A DNA stretch of 64,000 bases from Schistocephalus solidus. Taxonomy: Eukaryota > Platyhelminthes > Cestoda > Diphyllobothriidea > Diphyllobothriidae. The translations under genes were made by a program, and so were the position numbers. The DNA is taken from the NCBI GenBank assembly GCA_017591395.1, contig WEDG01000839.1, forward strand, positions 1 to 64,000. The letters are read 5' to 3'. This document shows positions 1 to 9,804 of this stretch, in pieces (position 1 is the stretch's first letter; each line of letters opens with the position of its first letter). The notes under the pieces were generated by a model. It had not been told where the DNA came from. It made no database searches and worked only from the letters and a program-made list of their open reading frames with translations.

Positions 1-565
1 GCATTTATTCATTTTCTAAAGACACTGCTAATAAATAAATATAAATAAATAAATAAATTGTATATTTAAGGCCCAGAGAGCCCCGTCATTTCAAACTTAG
101 TATCGCGGTATAAATAAATACAAAGTGGATAATTGCTGCTCTATGTGAGCAGCCATATTAACAGCAGAAATTAACATTATGGTAGGCATATCCGATTCAG
201 AACGATTTGCCATTTTTAAAACAAAAGACAACAATCTTTAACATAAACGGTGAACTAGAAAAGAAGCAGTAAAAACTCCTACGGTAAATTGGAGACGGAG
301 CTCAGCGAGCCGCCAATTTTTTTAAAAATAGGAGAAAAAAACTGCTTCACTTAAAACATTAATAGCTAGATGCAATGGGATAGATCTGTGATGATGCTGA
401 CAACGTATGAGGGTTCGGAACGCTCCTTGTCGTGTGAGAGATAATATAGCAGTCAGAGCTACTGTTTGTAACCACCAGTGGAGGTGAGAGAGGACGGACT
501 CATCGTGGACACCAGGGTCAAAACGAAGACGGGACAGTATAGGTCATGAGATCATCATTGAGATG
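1..565 (-). mobile_element. CR1-like LINE 3' end, inverted copy
   Basis: Read on the minus strand, this is the 3' UTR and tail of the same element that lies in plus orientation at about 1645-2165. The match runs from the 'gatgatctc' region near 550 to the TTTA-repeat tail near 35-60 (seen on plus as AAATAAATA repeats). No coding sequence is left in this arm. It joins the plus-strand copy head to head at about 560-570, so the two 3' UTRs form the arms of a large inverted repeat with roughly 1.1 kb between them. The copy is severely 5'-truncated, as is usual for LINEs. Confidence 0.8.
263..348 (-). promoter_or_regulatory. ENE-like U-rich internal-loop stem in LINE 3' UTR
   Basis: On the minus strand the order is GAAGCAG (348-342), a T7 tract (341-335), CTCCTA (334-329), a loop, TAGGAG (281-276), a T5 tract (275-271) and CTGCTTC (269-263). 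Both helices pair perfectly and enclose facing U tracts. This arrangement resembles the triple-helix element for nuclear expression (ENE) known from viral and transposon RNAs. The function here is inferred. Confidence 0.55.
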
Positions 566-1497
566 CGTTGCGTTGACAAAATCAACACTGATCTACTAAT
601 GCTCTCACGTTGGAGCTGTACTTGGCAGATGGAATTTTCTCCATCCAAGAGCAGTTTCATGTGTTTTGGCCCCGCCGAGCTTCCTGGACCCCTAGTATTT
701 CAAAATAGTACACTTTTAGAACGATCAACCATAAAAGACTTAGGTCTAAGTTACACGAATAAGCTAGCAATATCGCCTCGTGCAGATCGAATTTCTGCAA
801 AGGCTGCACAGATATGTGGTTTTATATCACATAATTTCTTCCTTCCGGAAATAAAATTAAACCTATACCACATGTTTGTTCTTCCTATCCTCGAATACTG
901 CTGTCCCCTATTTGGGCTGATGAACGCTTCTGACCGCAGTAAGATTGAAAAAGTTCAGAGGGTTTTTACTCGAAAACTATTTTCTCTTCCTGGATCCAGT
1001 TTCTCTTATACGGATAGATGCCAGTTAGCAAACATTAATTTCTGTGTGTTAGAAGACTCGAAGCTGGTCTCTGCTTCCTGTTTCGCGTTAATTCTAGCCC
1101 AAATATCCCACGAATTAACGCTCTCACTCCGGTAAATCGACCCTATGCCACTCGTTATTCCTCCATGATCATTTCACCACCCCTTAGCTCCACAACCAAC
1201 CGGTCTCAGTTTTTTGCTTCCAAATATGCTTTCATATGGAATAATCTACCACTGCAAATTAAGTTGTCGTCTACATTAGCTATTTTCAAAACCAAATTAC
1301 GCAAAACATTTAACTTCGAAAGATATAAAGTCCTTATTGTCTGTTTCTTTTCCCAAACTCGCAACTTTAGGATTTTGAAAAGGGTCCTCCTGGTATTTGA
1401 GGCAGCTCCCTTGATATTATATGGGCCTCTAATTATATTTTCAATCATCCTCTGCAGAGTCAATCTTTGCATTCACATTTTCTTCCCCTCCTTTTAA
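563..1497 (+). pseudogene. Reverse transcriptase C-terminal remnant (CR1-like)
   Basis: Two open segments (563-1135 and 1165-1497) in different frames together give the region downstream of the catalytic YADD box of a CR1-like reverse transcriptase: thumb, connection and the short C-terminal domain. Recognisable stretches are 'DLGLSYTNKLAISPRADRIS', 'FVLPILEYCCPLFGLMNAS' and 'FASKYAFIWNNLPLQIKLS'. The catalytic core is missing and a frame change at about 1135-1165 interrupts the reading, so it cannot encode active enzyme. The start is not a real initiator; the element is truncated here at its junction with the inverted arm. Confidence 0.85.
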
Positions 1498-1856
1498 ACT
1501 AGCATTGCCAACTCTTGACAACCTTGATACTTTCCTTCGAATTTGCAACCTTGACGATAGTCTCCAGGACCTGTTGATGATCGAGGTGGGTTCTGATGGT
1601 TTCGCCTCTTTGGTGATGGACTATACAGTCAGCAAGGTCGCATCTCGATGATGATCTCGTGACCTCTACTGTCCCCTCTTCGTTTCGACCATGTTGTCTA
1701 CGATGAGTTCGTCCTCTCTCACCTCCCCTGGTGTTTATAAACAGTAGCTCTGACTGCTATATTACCTCTCACCCGACAAGGAGCGTCCCGAACCCTCATA
1801 CGCAGTCAGCAACATCACAATACTATCCCATTGCATTTAGCTATTAATTTTTTAGT

Positions 1857-1943
1857 GAAGCAGTTTTTTCTCCTATTTTTTAAATTGGCGGCTCGCCGAA
1901 CTCCGCCTCCGATTTAACCCTAGGAGTTTTTTTTAACTGCTTC
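1857..1943 (+). promoter_or_regulatory. ENE-like U-rich internal-loop stem
   Basis: GAAGCAG (1857-1863), T6 (1864-1869) and CTCCTA (1870-1875) face TAGGAG (1921-1926), T8 (1927-1934), AA and CTGCTTC (1937-1943). The lower helix is 7 bp and the upper helix 6 bp, with opposed U tracts between them. The apical part contains a further GC hairpin (GGCGG/CCGCC). It lies about 220 bases before the element's 3' end. Confidence 0.6.
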
Positions 1944-2179
1944 TTTTTCGAGTTCACCGTATATGCCAACGATTGTTGACTTTTATTTTAAAAATGGCAA
2001 ATCTTTTTGAATCGGATATGTTTACCATACTACTCATTTCTGCTGTTCATATGGGTGCTCACATAGTGCAGCAATTATCCACTTTGTATTTATTTAAACC
2101 ATGGTACTAAGTTTGTAATGATGGGGCCCTCTGGGCCTTAAATATACAATTTATTTATTTAACTTTACCATTGAAACTA

Positions 2180-2823
2180 GCCCCACTCCCACAATTCCTC
2201 TGCTTTCAAATTCACTTCTAACAACCATTAATTTCTCGCCTTCACGTATTCAAAAAGAAATAGCTCACCTAACAAATTCACATTCGGTTGGAACTGATAA
2301 CATTCCAAACTCACTTATTAAACAGTTAAGGGATTTTACACCTTTACTAAGCAAGTTATTATCAGTATTAGTCGAAAAAAGTTTCTCCCCCGATTATTGG
2401 AAAACTTCTATTATAGTATCAGTTTTTAAATCTGGTTCCCGCTCGGACATTCAAAACTATCGCATTCATAAAACGCCCTCTCTTGCTTAATTCTTAGAAA
2501 AACTAATTGCAAAATAAATCACGGATTTGTGCATAAGCAATCAAATTATCAACTTTTTCCAACGCGGCTTCTTACCGGACCGCTCTTGTGAAACCTGCCA
2601 CATGCCTGCATCCTCCACCTGTAAACGCTCTCACTTCTTTGCTTCTAGGTTTAGTTTTCTTTGGAATAACTTGCCAATTGAAATAAGGTCGTTAACTAGT
2701 CTATCTACATTCAAGCGAAGACTGCACATTTATCTTTACACTGATTCTATTAGCCTTTTATTTTCCTCATCTTTTCCCAGTAGCTTTTCCCATGACTCGG
2801 AGAAAGGACCATCGGGAATTTAA
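2180..2823 (+). pseudogene. RT remnant, core deleted
   Basis: A degenerate reverse transcriptase reading frame. The N-terminal fingers region is recognisable, but the palm with the catalytic aspartates is removed by the internal deletion at about 2600. The piece 2527-2823 is open and fuses 'HGF..DRSCET'-type sequence to the C-terminal 'FASRFSFLWNNLPIEIRS' domain. In-frame stops occur near 2488 and 2516. It is non-functional. Confidence 0.8.
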
Positions 2824-3159
2824 GTGACCCTTTTGAAACTATATTTTCGGTACCTCGAGCCGCCCATGAACTATGATGTCTCCTTATATCACCAGTCATT
2901 CAAACGCTGACGTCATTCAGACGTACACATTCGGTGATCCACAGTCTAAAATGCTACCGTTTCTTTGGTTATTAACCATCATCAGAATTCAATTCTGGAT
3001 CCTAAGATGCTGAGCACTTAGGTTCCTTGACGCATTTTCGTGAGATTTTGTTTCATACGCCTAAGTGATCAAGAACGAATCACCTCGACGTTTCATTATC
3101 TCATTCTGAAATGGTACTGCAGTATTACCCTACTCTACCACCTGACCATTTTTTCCTAA

Positions 3160-3244
3160 GCAGTTTTTTCTCCTACCTTCTATTCAAAAATGAAGGCCTA
3201 TTGAACTCTGCCTCCATTTTTATGGTAGGAGTTTTTTTCACTGC
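3160..3244 (+). promoter_or_regulatory. ENE-like U-rich internal-loop stem
   Basis: GCAG (3160-3163), T6 (3164-3169) and CTCCTACC (3170-3177) face GGTAGGAG (3224-3231), T7 (3232-3238), CA and CTGC (3241-3244). The 8-bp upper helix extends that of the 1857-1943 copy by two pairs. Confidence 0.6.
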
Positions 3245-3393
3245 CTATTTTATTCTAGTTCACCATTAATTTAATTTTAATTATAGTATCAGTTTTTAAA
3301 TCTGGTTCCCGCTCGGACATTCATAACTATCGCGGTGTTCATAAAACGCCCTCTCTTGCTAAACTCTTCGAAAAACTAATTGCAAAACAAATC

Positions 3394-4685
3394 ATGGATT
3401 TTTGCATAAGCAATAAAATAATCAACTTTTCCCAACACGGCTTCTTACCGGACCGTTCTTGTGAAACCTGCCACATGTCTTTTCTAAATCTACTAACATC
3501 TCTTCGTAATGATCATCTATCTGTAGTAGTTATCTATTTTGATCTTAGTAAGGCATTCGATAAGGTGCCTCATAAACGACTTCTAGCTAAACTAGAAGCT
3601 ATAGGATTTCGTAGTCCCCTAACTGACTTTATTAGATCATACCTCAATGATCGAAAACAAAAAGTTTTAGTAGGGTCCTCATACTCAAGTGCTACCCCGA
3701 TTGTTAGTGGTGTCCTTCAAGGTACCGTATTAGGTCCTTTGTTGTTCTTACTGTATATAAATGATATTTCATCGATAGTTAAACATTCTCAATCTTTTAT
3801 TTATGCTGATGATCTCAAATGCGTGTATTCCTTCTCTTAACTCTACAACCGAACGGTGCCTAGAACAAATTCATTCAGACTTAGACGCTCTTTCGGCCTG
3901 GAGCTCCACATGGCTAATGGAGTTCTCACCTACTAAGTGTCGCTACATGAGTTTTGGGCCTGTAAGGCTGCCGCAGCCTCTTATCTTTGAAGGTTGCCAT
4001 ATGATTGAATGTTCCTCCATCAAGGACTTGTGCTTAAGCTACACCAATAAATTAGATCTTTCGCCTCATGCCGATAGAATTACGGCCAAAGCTGCTCAGA
4101 TTTGCGGCTTTATTTCTTATAATTTCTACCTTCCTGAAATTAAATTAAGACTTTATCGTATGTTTGTACTTCCCATTCTTGAATTTTGCTGTCCTTTCTT
4201 CGGTTTGATGAACGAATCTAGCCGTTCAAAAATTGAAAATGTCCAAAGACATTTCACAAAAAAAACTATTTCCGACTCTTTCAACTACTTCCTACTCAAC
4301 AAGATGCCAGCTAACGAAGCTAAAATTTCTTTGGGTCAGGAGACTTGAAGCAGGCTTTTGTCTCCTTTTTCGACTTAATAATAGTTCAACTCTCCCCAAG
4401 CTTTCTGTCATTACCCCCGTTAGTCTTCCTGATAACCTAAGAAATTCTACATTAATTATACCTACCCCTGCATCCTCCACGTGTAAACGCTCTCTTTTCT
4501 TTGCTTCTAGGTATAGTTTTCTTTGGAATAACTTGCCAATTGAAATTAGGTCGTTAACTAGTCTATCTGCATTCCAGCGAAGACTGCACATTTATCTTAA
4601 CACTGATTCTATTAACCTTTTATTTTCCTCATCTTTTCCCAGAAGCTTTTCCCATGACTCGGAGAAAGGACCATCGGGAATTTGA
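3394..4685 (+). pseudogene. CR1-like reverse transcriptase, frameshifted
   Basis: This is a reverse transcriptase of the CR1/Jockey-like group, which copies the element's own RNA at the target site. Segment 3394-3840 shows 'QHGFLPDRSCET', 'YFDLSKAFDKVPHKRLL', 'GVLQGTVLGPLLFLLYIND' and the catalytic 'YADD'. Segment 3803-4348 holds the thumb, and 4233-4685 the C-terminal domain ending in 'KGPSGI'. Frame changes near 3830 and 4260-4330 break the protein and there is no endonuclease upstream, so the copy is 5'-truncated and dead. It is the best preserved RT of this family in the window. Confidence 0.9.
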
Positions 4686-5021
4686 GTAACCCTCTTGAAA
4701 CTATATTTAAGCTACCTCGAGATGCCCATGAACTATAATGTCTTCTTATATCACCCGTCCTCCAAACGATGACGTCATTCGGACGTACAAATTCGGTGGT
4801 CCACAGTCTTAAATGCTGCGGTTTCTTTGGATACTAACCATCATCAGAATTCAATTCTGGATCCTATGATGCTGATGATTTAAGTTCATTGACGCATTTT
4901 CGTGAGATTTTGTTTCATACGCCTAAGTGATCAAGAACGAATCACCTCGACGTTTCATTATCTCATTCTGAAATGCTACTGCAGTATTACCCTATTCTAC
5001 CACCTGACTATTTTTTCCTAA

Positions 5022-5108
5022 GCAGTTTTTTTCTCCTACCTTCTATTCAAAAATGAAGGCCTATTGAACTCTGCCTCCATTTTCATGGTAGGAGTTTTTT
5101 TTCACTGC
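5022..5108 (+). promoter_or_regulatory. ENE-like U-rich internal-loop stem
   Basis: GCAG (5022-5025), T7 (5026-5032) and CTCCTACC (5033-5040) face GGTAGGAG (5087-5094), T8 (5095-5102), CA and CTGC (5105-5108). It is nearly identical to the 3160 copy; only U-tract lengths and one loop base differ. Confidence 0.6.
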
Positions 5109-5367
5109 CTATTTTTTCTAGTTTACCATTAATTTTAAAACATTGCTAACTGTTGACATAGCAGGACAAGTTATGAATTTGTACATTGTCATAACTTTAT
5201 TTCGTTACTAATGTTTGCTTAGACAGTACCTTCCCGGTGCTAACCAAATATAAATTCTAAATTCTAAATGTTGCGTTTCTCTGTATCACGCGTCCCCTGT
5301 TAAATTCCCAGATTGTTCTCTCCAGCTGCAAGTCTCCTCTTCATTTCTATCACTAATTCACGGCGTT

Positions 5368-6560
5368 TCAGACGTTCTGCTGGAGAGTAGTCCGGCTGAA
5401 AAAAACCTGCCTTTGAGAGTATCGAAGGTTGGTTTTTCTCGAGAGAAGTAGCTTAGCCTCTTCCATGTTGTCAAAGAAAACTTTGATAGGCCGTGGTCTC
5501 ACATTTTGGGACTGTTCAATATCCATTTTTACGAGCCTGAAGGCAGCGTGAACGGTTATCGTCTCTCCTGAATGAAGTATATCATTCATCAATTGCTGAA
5601 ACATAGCAAGATCAGCGGATATCCATTCCTTTGAGGTGTGGGCATTTGATTCAAGTAAGCCCTGGATAACTACGCAGTTCTCTCGGTCTAGGGCGTCTTT
5701 TGATTCACTGCTGACCATATTTTACTCTGAATGACCAGAGGGATTCATTAGGTTTGTTTTCAACTTTAAAATCGTTTTATGTTGTTTCCCGATTCTATCT
5801 TTCCACTCATTGCTTTTTTTCGCTCTCAACTAAGGGTTCTTTAGAACTGCTAGCATAGCCGACAGACGTTGATTGTGAGTCATTTTTTGTAAAATCTTCT
5901 TGGCCTTTTTCGGCTTTGAATCCTTGGTCTTCGGTCCTTTAAATTCGACGAGCTTTTCAACGTCGCCCTTTTTTGTACCATCCAGCAACGATGTCGCAAA
6001 GTATTACGGCTTCTTTCTGAGCTGAATAATAGAAGTAAGTTGCATGAGTTGGTTTGATCTTCCTTTCGATGAAAGGAAATGTCTACTGATTTACTGAGCT
6101 CTGTAGACACAATGTCTTTTAGCTCTACAGTATGTATTCTCGAGGAGGCTTTGTTTGGATAGGTTATTTTTTGTTGGAATACTGGTTGTTACGGGTGTTT
6201 TTTTCTGGATGAACAATGAACCTTCTCTTTTAGATCAGCCATTTCTTGTTTCAAGTTATTTATCTCATTCTCCAACAATAGGAATTTCTGTAGGAGACTC
6301 AAACACCTCATGCACTTAACGTCCTCATAGGTGACATTCCTTAGTTATCAAGTCTTTTGTTCGCTTGGCAGGAGGAGAAGTAGTAACTGAATATCTGTCT
6401 GTGCCATCTTTTTCTGTTTGTATACAATTTCTTGTGTCAATTTTCCGTGCGAGTGTGGCCAAGCGGTTAGGTGCGTCGCCGCATGTCTTTTCGAAGAGGC
6501 TTCGACGCCCGACCGCGGCACCAATTTTATTCTCCGCGCAGATGAATCCTTAGCGTCTAT
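5368..6560 (-). pseudogene. LINE ORF1 protein remnant
   Basis: Minus-strand pieces 6110-5880 and 5718-5368 correspond to the plus ORF1 at 8384-9804. Shared landmarks are 'STEL', 'QTNSCNLLL', the 'NCVVIQGLLES' block versus 'NLVIKGVPES', and 'ITVHAAFRLVK..RPRPIKVFF' versus 'VTVHKAFRLGK..PRPLKIIL'. ORF1 proteins of CR1-like elements are nucleic-acid-binding partners of the RT. Several frame changes make this copy inactive. Confidence 0.75.
6448..6530 (+). repeat. tRNA-like sequence (Ser/Leu-like), antisense in ORF1 relic
   Basis: The plus strand has a box A match TGGCCAAGCGG (6456-6466) and a box B-like GCTTCGACGCC (6499-6509), one base off GGTTCGANNCC. Flanking GTGC and GCAC could form part of an acceptor stem. 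It lies antisense to the host LINE, at the position homologous to the tRNA-like segment in the plus LINE (8463-8535). A free-standing functional tRNA is unlikely because the stems are imperfect. Confidence 0.5.
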
Positions 6561-6879
6561 GTTTTACATACCACTTTTGATTATTTGCGAATGCACTTAA
6601 TTTATAAATCTTCGTAAATAAATGGGCTAGGGTGCAATAATATTCAGCAATCAGACGTCAAGAAGCATGCAAAGACTCAGCCTTTGTTGAGACTTCTCCT
6701 TCCCCGATTGAGAGCGGATTACAGCAGCACACCACTGACGTGAATTCTGGAGGCAGGTGAACGTTGAAGCTTGTATTTCTCGTATTGATAACGTGCGGGA
6801 CGTGCAATAATTCTCAGTGAAGGAATAGTTGGTTATCTACAGAATCGTCAAGTCCGAGCAAATAACTCCCAAATTTTAG

Positions 6880-7130
6880 AGACTGGACAATCCACTCAAG
6901 GTTCGGAGAGCTGATTCTGCCAACCCGTAGAATATTGCACTTGTTCTCATTGAACGACAAAAACCAGTTATTCGACAATTTAGATTTGATTTAGGTTTGC
7001 CTGCAAATGCTCTTGAGTAACTGTAGTTCAGAGGACATTCCAAACAGGTTGAAATCATTATCCAATTCCCTGACGCAGTTTTTGACGTATACAAAGAAGA
7101 GAGTAGGGCCGAGAACGGGCCCGCATATTT
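6880..7130 (-). pseudogene. Non-LTR RT fragment
   Basis: Minus-strand reading gives 'GPVLGPTLFFVYVKNCVRELD' followed by 'NWFLSFNENKCNILRVGRIS'. These correspond to the 'QGSVLGPLLFxxYIND' block and the region after the catalytic aspartates of a CR1-like RT. The YADD/FADD box itself is not recognisable. The fragment ends abruptly at the 5' untranslated region of the ORF1 copy. Confidence 0.65.
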
Positions 7131-8074
7131 AACCGCCTGTTGGTCACCGACATGGACAGATTGAGTGCTCCACTATTATATTGAGCATTGAAAACATGCT
7201 AATTTATCCTTTCCAGCTCAAAAATCAAGCAATACATTCGTACGCACAAAAGCATATATTGCTTTATACGCTGAAAAGCACATATCCCTCCCCGCATTGC
7301 ATTTGCATCTGTTATCTAGCGGATTTAATGATTTCTACGAGTGCATATGAACCCTGCCCCAACCTTCTATAATTACTAACACTCTGTAAATCGTTACTTA
7401 AAGAATGATGGGACCAGCTTTCCCATTTTCTGCTCCCTGATCTCCTAATTGCGGCCAATTCATTGATGATGATGACGATAATAATAATATTGAATGACAT
7501 TTTGCAAGGTTGTCAGAATCTGCTTACAATATGAAAGGATCAAACAATAAAAAATTCCTGGGTCGTACGTATGGTAAGTTGGGTTTCGGGGAAGCAGGGT
7601 AGAAGATACTGCAGCCTCCGAGGTAATTGCAGTCCACAACGGAAAAAAGTTGGTAAGAGTAAGGCAGGAATTTGCAGCCTGCACGCTATTTCATGGGTTA
7701 ACGCTTGCTTACCGCCACATGAAATAAACTACTCACCGAGTAATAGATTGTCATCATCGATATACTAAAACGACTATCGCCATGTAAAATTTGCTTGTTT
7801 TGCGAGCATCTATCTGTAAATAGGGTTTTCAAAGGCTCTGCCTATCTCCCTTATACAAACTGAATTATACTGAATAAATTCCATTCGAAAGGAGAGTAGA
7901 ATAAGGCATTCATGTTAATGAACTCCATCACTACGGAAAATAAATTGGAGGCATTCGGTGTCTAGAAATTTAAGAAGAATTCGGCGCGTCGTTTGAAATT
8001 GCTTTCGAATTTCAGCTCCTTTGAGTGTACGAAGTTTTAGTCTCTACCTTAGTGTAGAAGACACGTTGATTTGG
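7131..8074. other. Interval without recognised gene
   Basis: This is the spacer of the large inverted duplication. It holds a small GAT/AAT-rich patch near 7465-7490. I see no coding signature here. Confidence 0.5.
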
Positions 8075-8383
8075 AATAACTCTTGAGTGGATTGTCCAGT
8101 CTCTAAATTTGGGAAATATTTTCTTGGACTTAACGATTCTGCGGCTATCCAAATATTCCATCACTGAGGATTATTCCACGTCCAGGACATTATCCCTACG
8201 AGAAATACAAGCTTCAGCGTTCACTTGCTTCCAAATTCACGCCAGCGGTGTGCTGCTCTAATCTGCTTTCATCAGGGAGGGAGAAGTCGCAACAAAGGCT
8301 GAGTCGTTGCCTGCTTATTAAAAGCCTGACTGCTGAATACTATTGCATCCTAGCCCAGTTATTTAAGAGGATTTATAAATTAA

Positions 8384-9804
8384 ATGCATTCGAATACAGT
8401 CATAAGAGGTATGGAAAACGCAGACGCTCACGACTCATCTGTGCTGAGGAAAAAAATTCGCAGCGCGGGCAGGTTTCGAACCCAGATCACAGATTCATGT
8501 GGCGACGAGCATAACCACTGCGCTACGTTCTCACGACAATTTGGAAAACAAAATTGTATCCAAACAAAAAAAGATGACAAAGACAGATATTCTGTTACCA
8601 CTTCTCCTCCTGCCAAGCGGGCAAAAAGCCTGGGAACACTAATGAATGTCACCTACGAAGACGAAAAGTGCATGGGATGTTTAAATCTCTTGCAGAAATT
8701 CTTATTGATGGAGAAAGAGATAAGTAACTTGAAACAAGAAATGGCCGATCTCAAAGAGAAGGTTCAAAGTTCACCCGGAAAAAAACACCCGCAGCAACGA
8801 GAATTCCAACCAAAAAGAGCGTATGCAAATATTGCTTCCTCAAGAATACCTCATGTAGAGCTTAAAGATATTGCGTCTACAGAGCTTCAAAAGGGAGATC
8901 AAACCAGCTCATGCACCTTACTACTGTCATCGAGCTTAGACAGAAGCAGAAATGTGCTGGATACACAAAACATATGCGGCATGGTCGCTGAATGATACAA
9001 AAAGGGTGAAGTTGAAAAGCACGTCGAATTTGAAGCACCTAAGACGAAGAATTCGAAGTCGAAAAGGGCCAAGAAGCTTTCACAAAAAGTGGTTTGAACT
9101 CCGGAAAAAGCTCGTTCTTACCAATAGATGGTCAATTGCAATCCTCTGTTGGTAATACAGGAGCAAGTGGAGGACCAATTGGCAAAGTTTCCAAAAGGGG
9201 TTTGCCATTAACTTTAGGAAAAGTTGCTCATACTGACGAAAATAACATCGTCAACCAGAGTAGCAATCTTCCTAATACTGATGCTCTATCAACAAATCTG
9301 AACTCAAAGTCACCAAACATACATTTTGACCGAAAACGAAATCTCGTTATTAAAGGTGTTCCCGAGTCCACTTCTCTGATTGCAAAGGAAAGGGTAGAAC
9401 ATGACCTCAGTCTTTTCCGAGAATACTCATATTCGATTCTTCGAGATGGCGAATGCGTAACAGTGCACAAAGCATTCCGTTTAGGAAAAGCGGATGTTTC
9501 ACATGAACTATCATCACCAAGGCCTCTTAAAATCATTCTTGAAAATGATGTTCAGGCTTCACGCCTCCTAGAACGGAGAACGGCTCTCCGTAGCTCACAC
9601 AGGGATGTGTTTTTTTCAGCCGGATTACGAACCCAAGGAAAGGTACAAAATGAGGATGCTGAGAGCAGAACTGAAGAGGAGGACCGAGCAGGGGGAAAAT
9701 GGCTCCAAATAAAGGACGGGGAAATAAAAGTGATAAAGAGGTCTTTCTTATGGCAGACCCCGTACATAATCAAGGTGGATTCTCGCCGAGACGGAGGACA
9801 CTAA
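8384..9804 (+). pseudogene. LINE ORF1 protein
   Basis: Two open segments in different frames (8384-8995 and 9094-9804) make up one ORF1. The N-terminal half has a lysine-rich stretch, a CxxC-like 'CMGCLNLLQKF' and a heptad-like 'EKEISNLKQEMADLKEKV' that suggests a coiled coil. The C-terminal half has the 'NLVIKGVPES', 'AFRLGKADV', 'RPLKIILEN' and 'VFFSAGLRT' blocks typical of CR1-like ORF1 proteins, which bind element RNA. The frame change at about 8990-9090 inactivates it. Part of the N-terminus (about 8463-8535) is translated from an antisense tRNA-like sequence without breaking the frame. Confidence 0.8.
8463..8535 (-). repeat. tRNA-like Pol III promoter, antisense inside ORF1
   Basis: On the minus strand, box A TAGCGCAGTGG (8525-8515) and box B GGTTCGAAACC (8482-8472) match the tRNA internal promoter consensus, with about tRNA-like spacing. 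The D-arm pairs 3 of 4 and the T-arm only partly, so this is tRNA-derived rather than a clear tRNA gene. The inverted LINE copy has the homologous segment at 6448-6530. Confidence 0.55.

Larger units (their letters stand above)
563..2165 (+). mobile_element. CR1-like LINE, 3' half with 3' UTR
   Basis: This is a 5'-truncated non-LTR retrotransposon copy: the C-terminal part of the reverse transcriptase ORF (563-1497), a 3' UTR, and a tail ending in TTTATTTA with no poly(A). The protein aligns by eye with the better preserved relative at 3803-4685, sharing 'SPSK/TK', 'ISAKAAQICGFIS' and 'LYHMFVLPILEYCCP'. The 3' UTR contains the U-tract stem at 1857-1943. Confidence 0.85.
2166..3283 (+). mobile_element. 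CR1-like LINE copy with internal deletion
   Basis: This is a second CR1-like family, related to the first. 2166-2580 encodes the N-terminal RT blocks ('VGTDNIPNSLIKQL', 'SIIVSVFKSGSRSDIQNYR', 'FLPDRSCETCH') with stops. At about 2600 the sequence jumps from 'RSCETCHM' directly to 'PASSTCKRS', which in the neighbouring copy lies roughly 1 kb further on (about 3475 to 4468). The rest is the protein C-terminus (2603-2821) and a 3' UTR to about 3283, where the next copy begins without spacer. Confidence 0.85.
3284..5266 (+). mobile_element. CR1-like LINE copy, tandem to the preceding one
   Basis: This copy starts at the same internal point, 'atagtatcagtttttaaatc', that is found at about 2414 in the preceding copy. 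It retains the palm domain the other lacks. It ends at about 5266 with a short tandem tail built from 'aaattcta', a CR1-like microsatellite end rather than poly(A). Direct abutment of two same-oriented copies suggests unequal exchange or nested duplication rather than two independent insertions. Confidence 0.85.
5368..7130 (-). mobile_element. LINE fragment (ORF1 family), inverted relative to 8075-12490
   Basis: On the minus strand, an RT remnant (about 7130-6880) is followed by a 300-bp untranslated region (6910-6590) and an ORF1 relic (about 6560-5368). From 6910 downward it matches the plus-strand element starting at 8075 ('cttgagtggattgtccagtc' in both). With the plus copy it makes an inverted duplication spanning 5368-9650. 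Confidence 0.8.
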
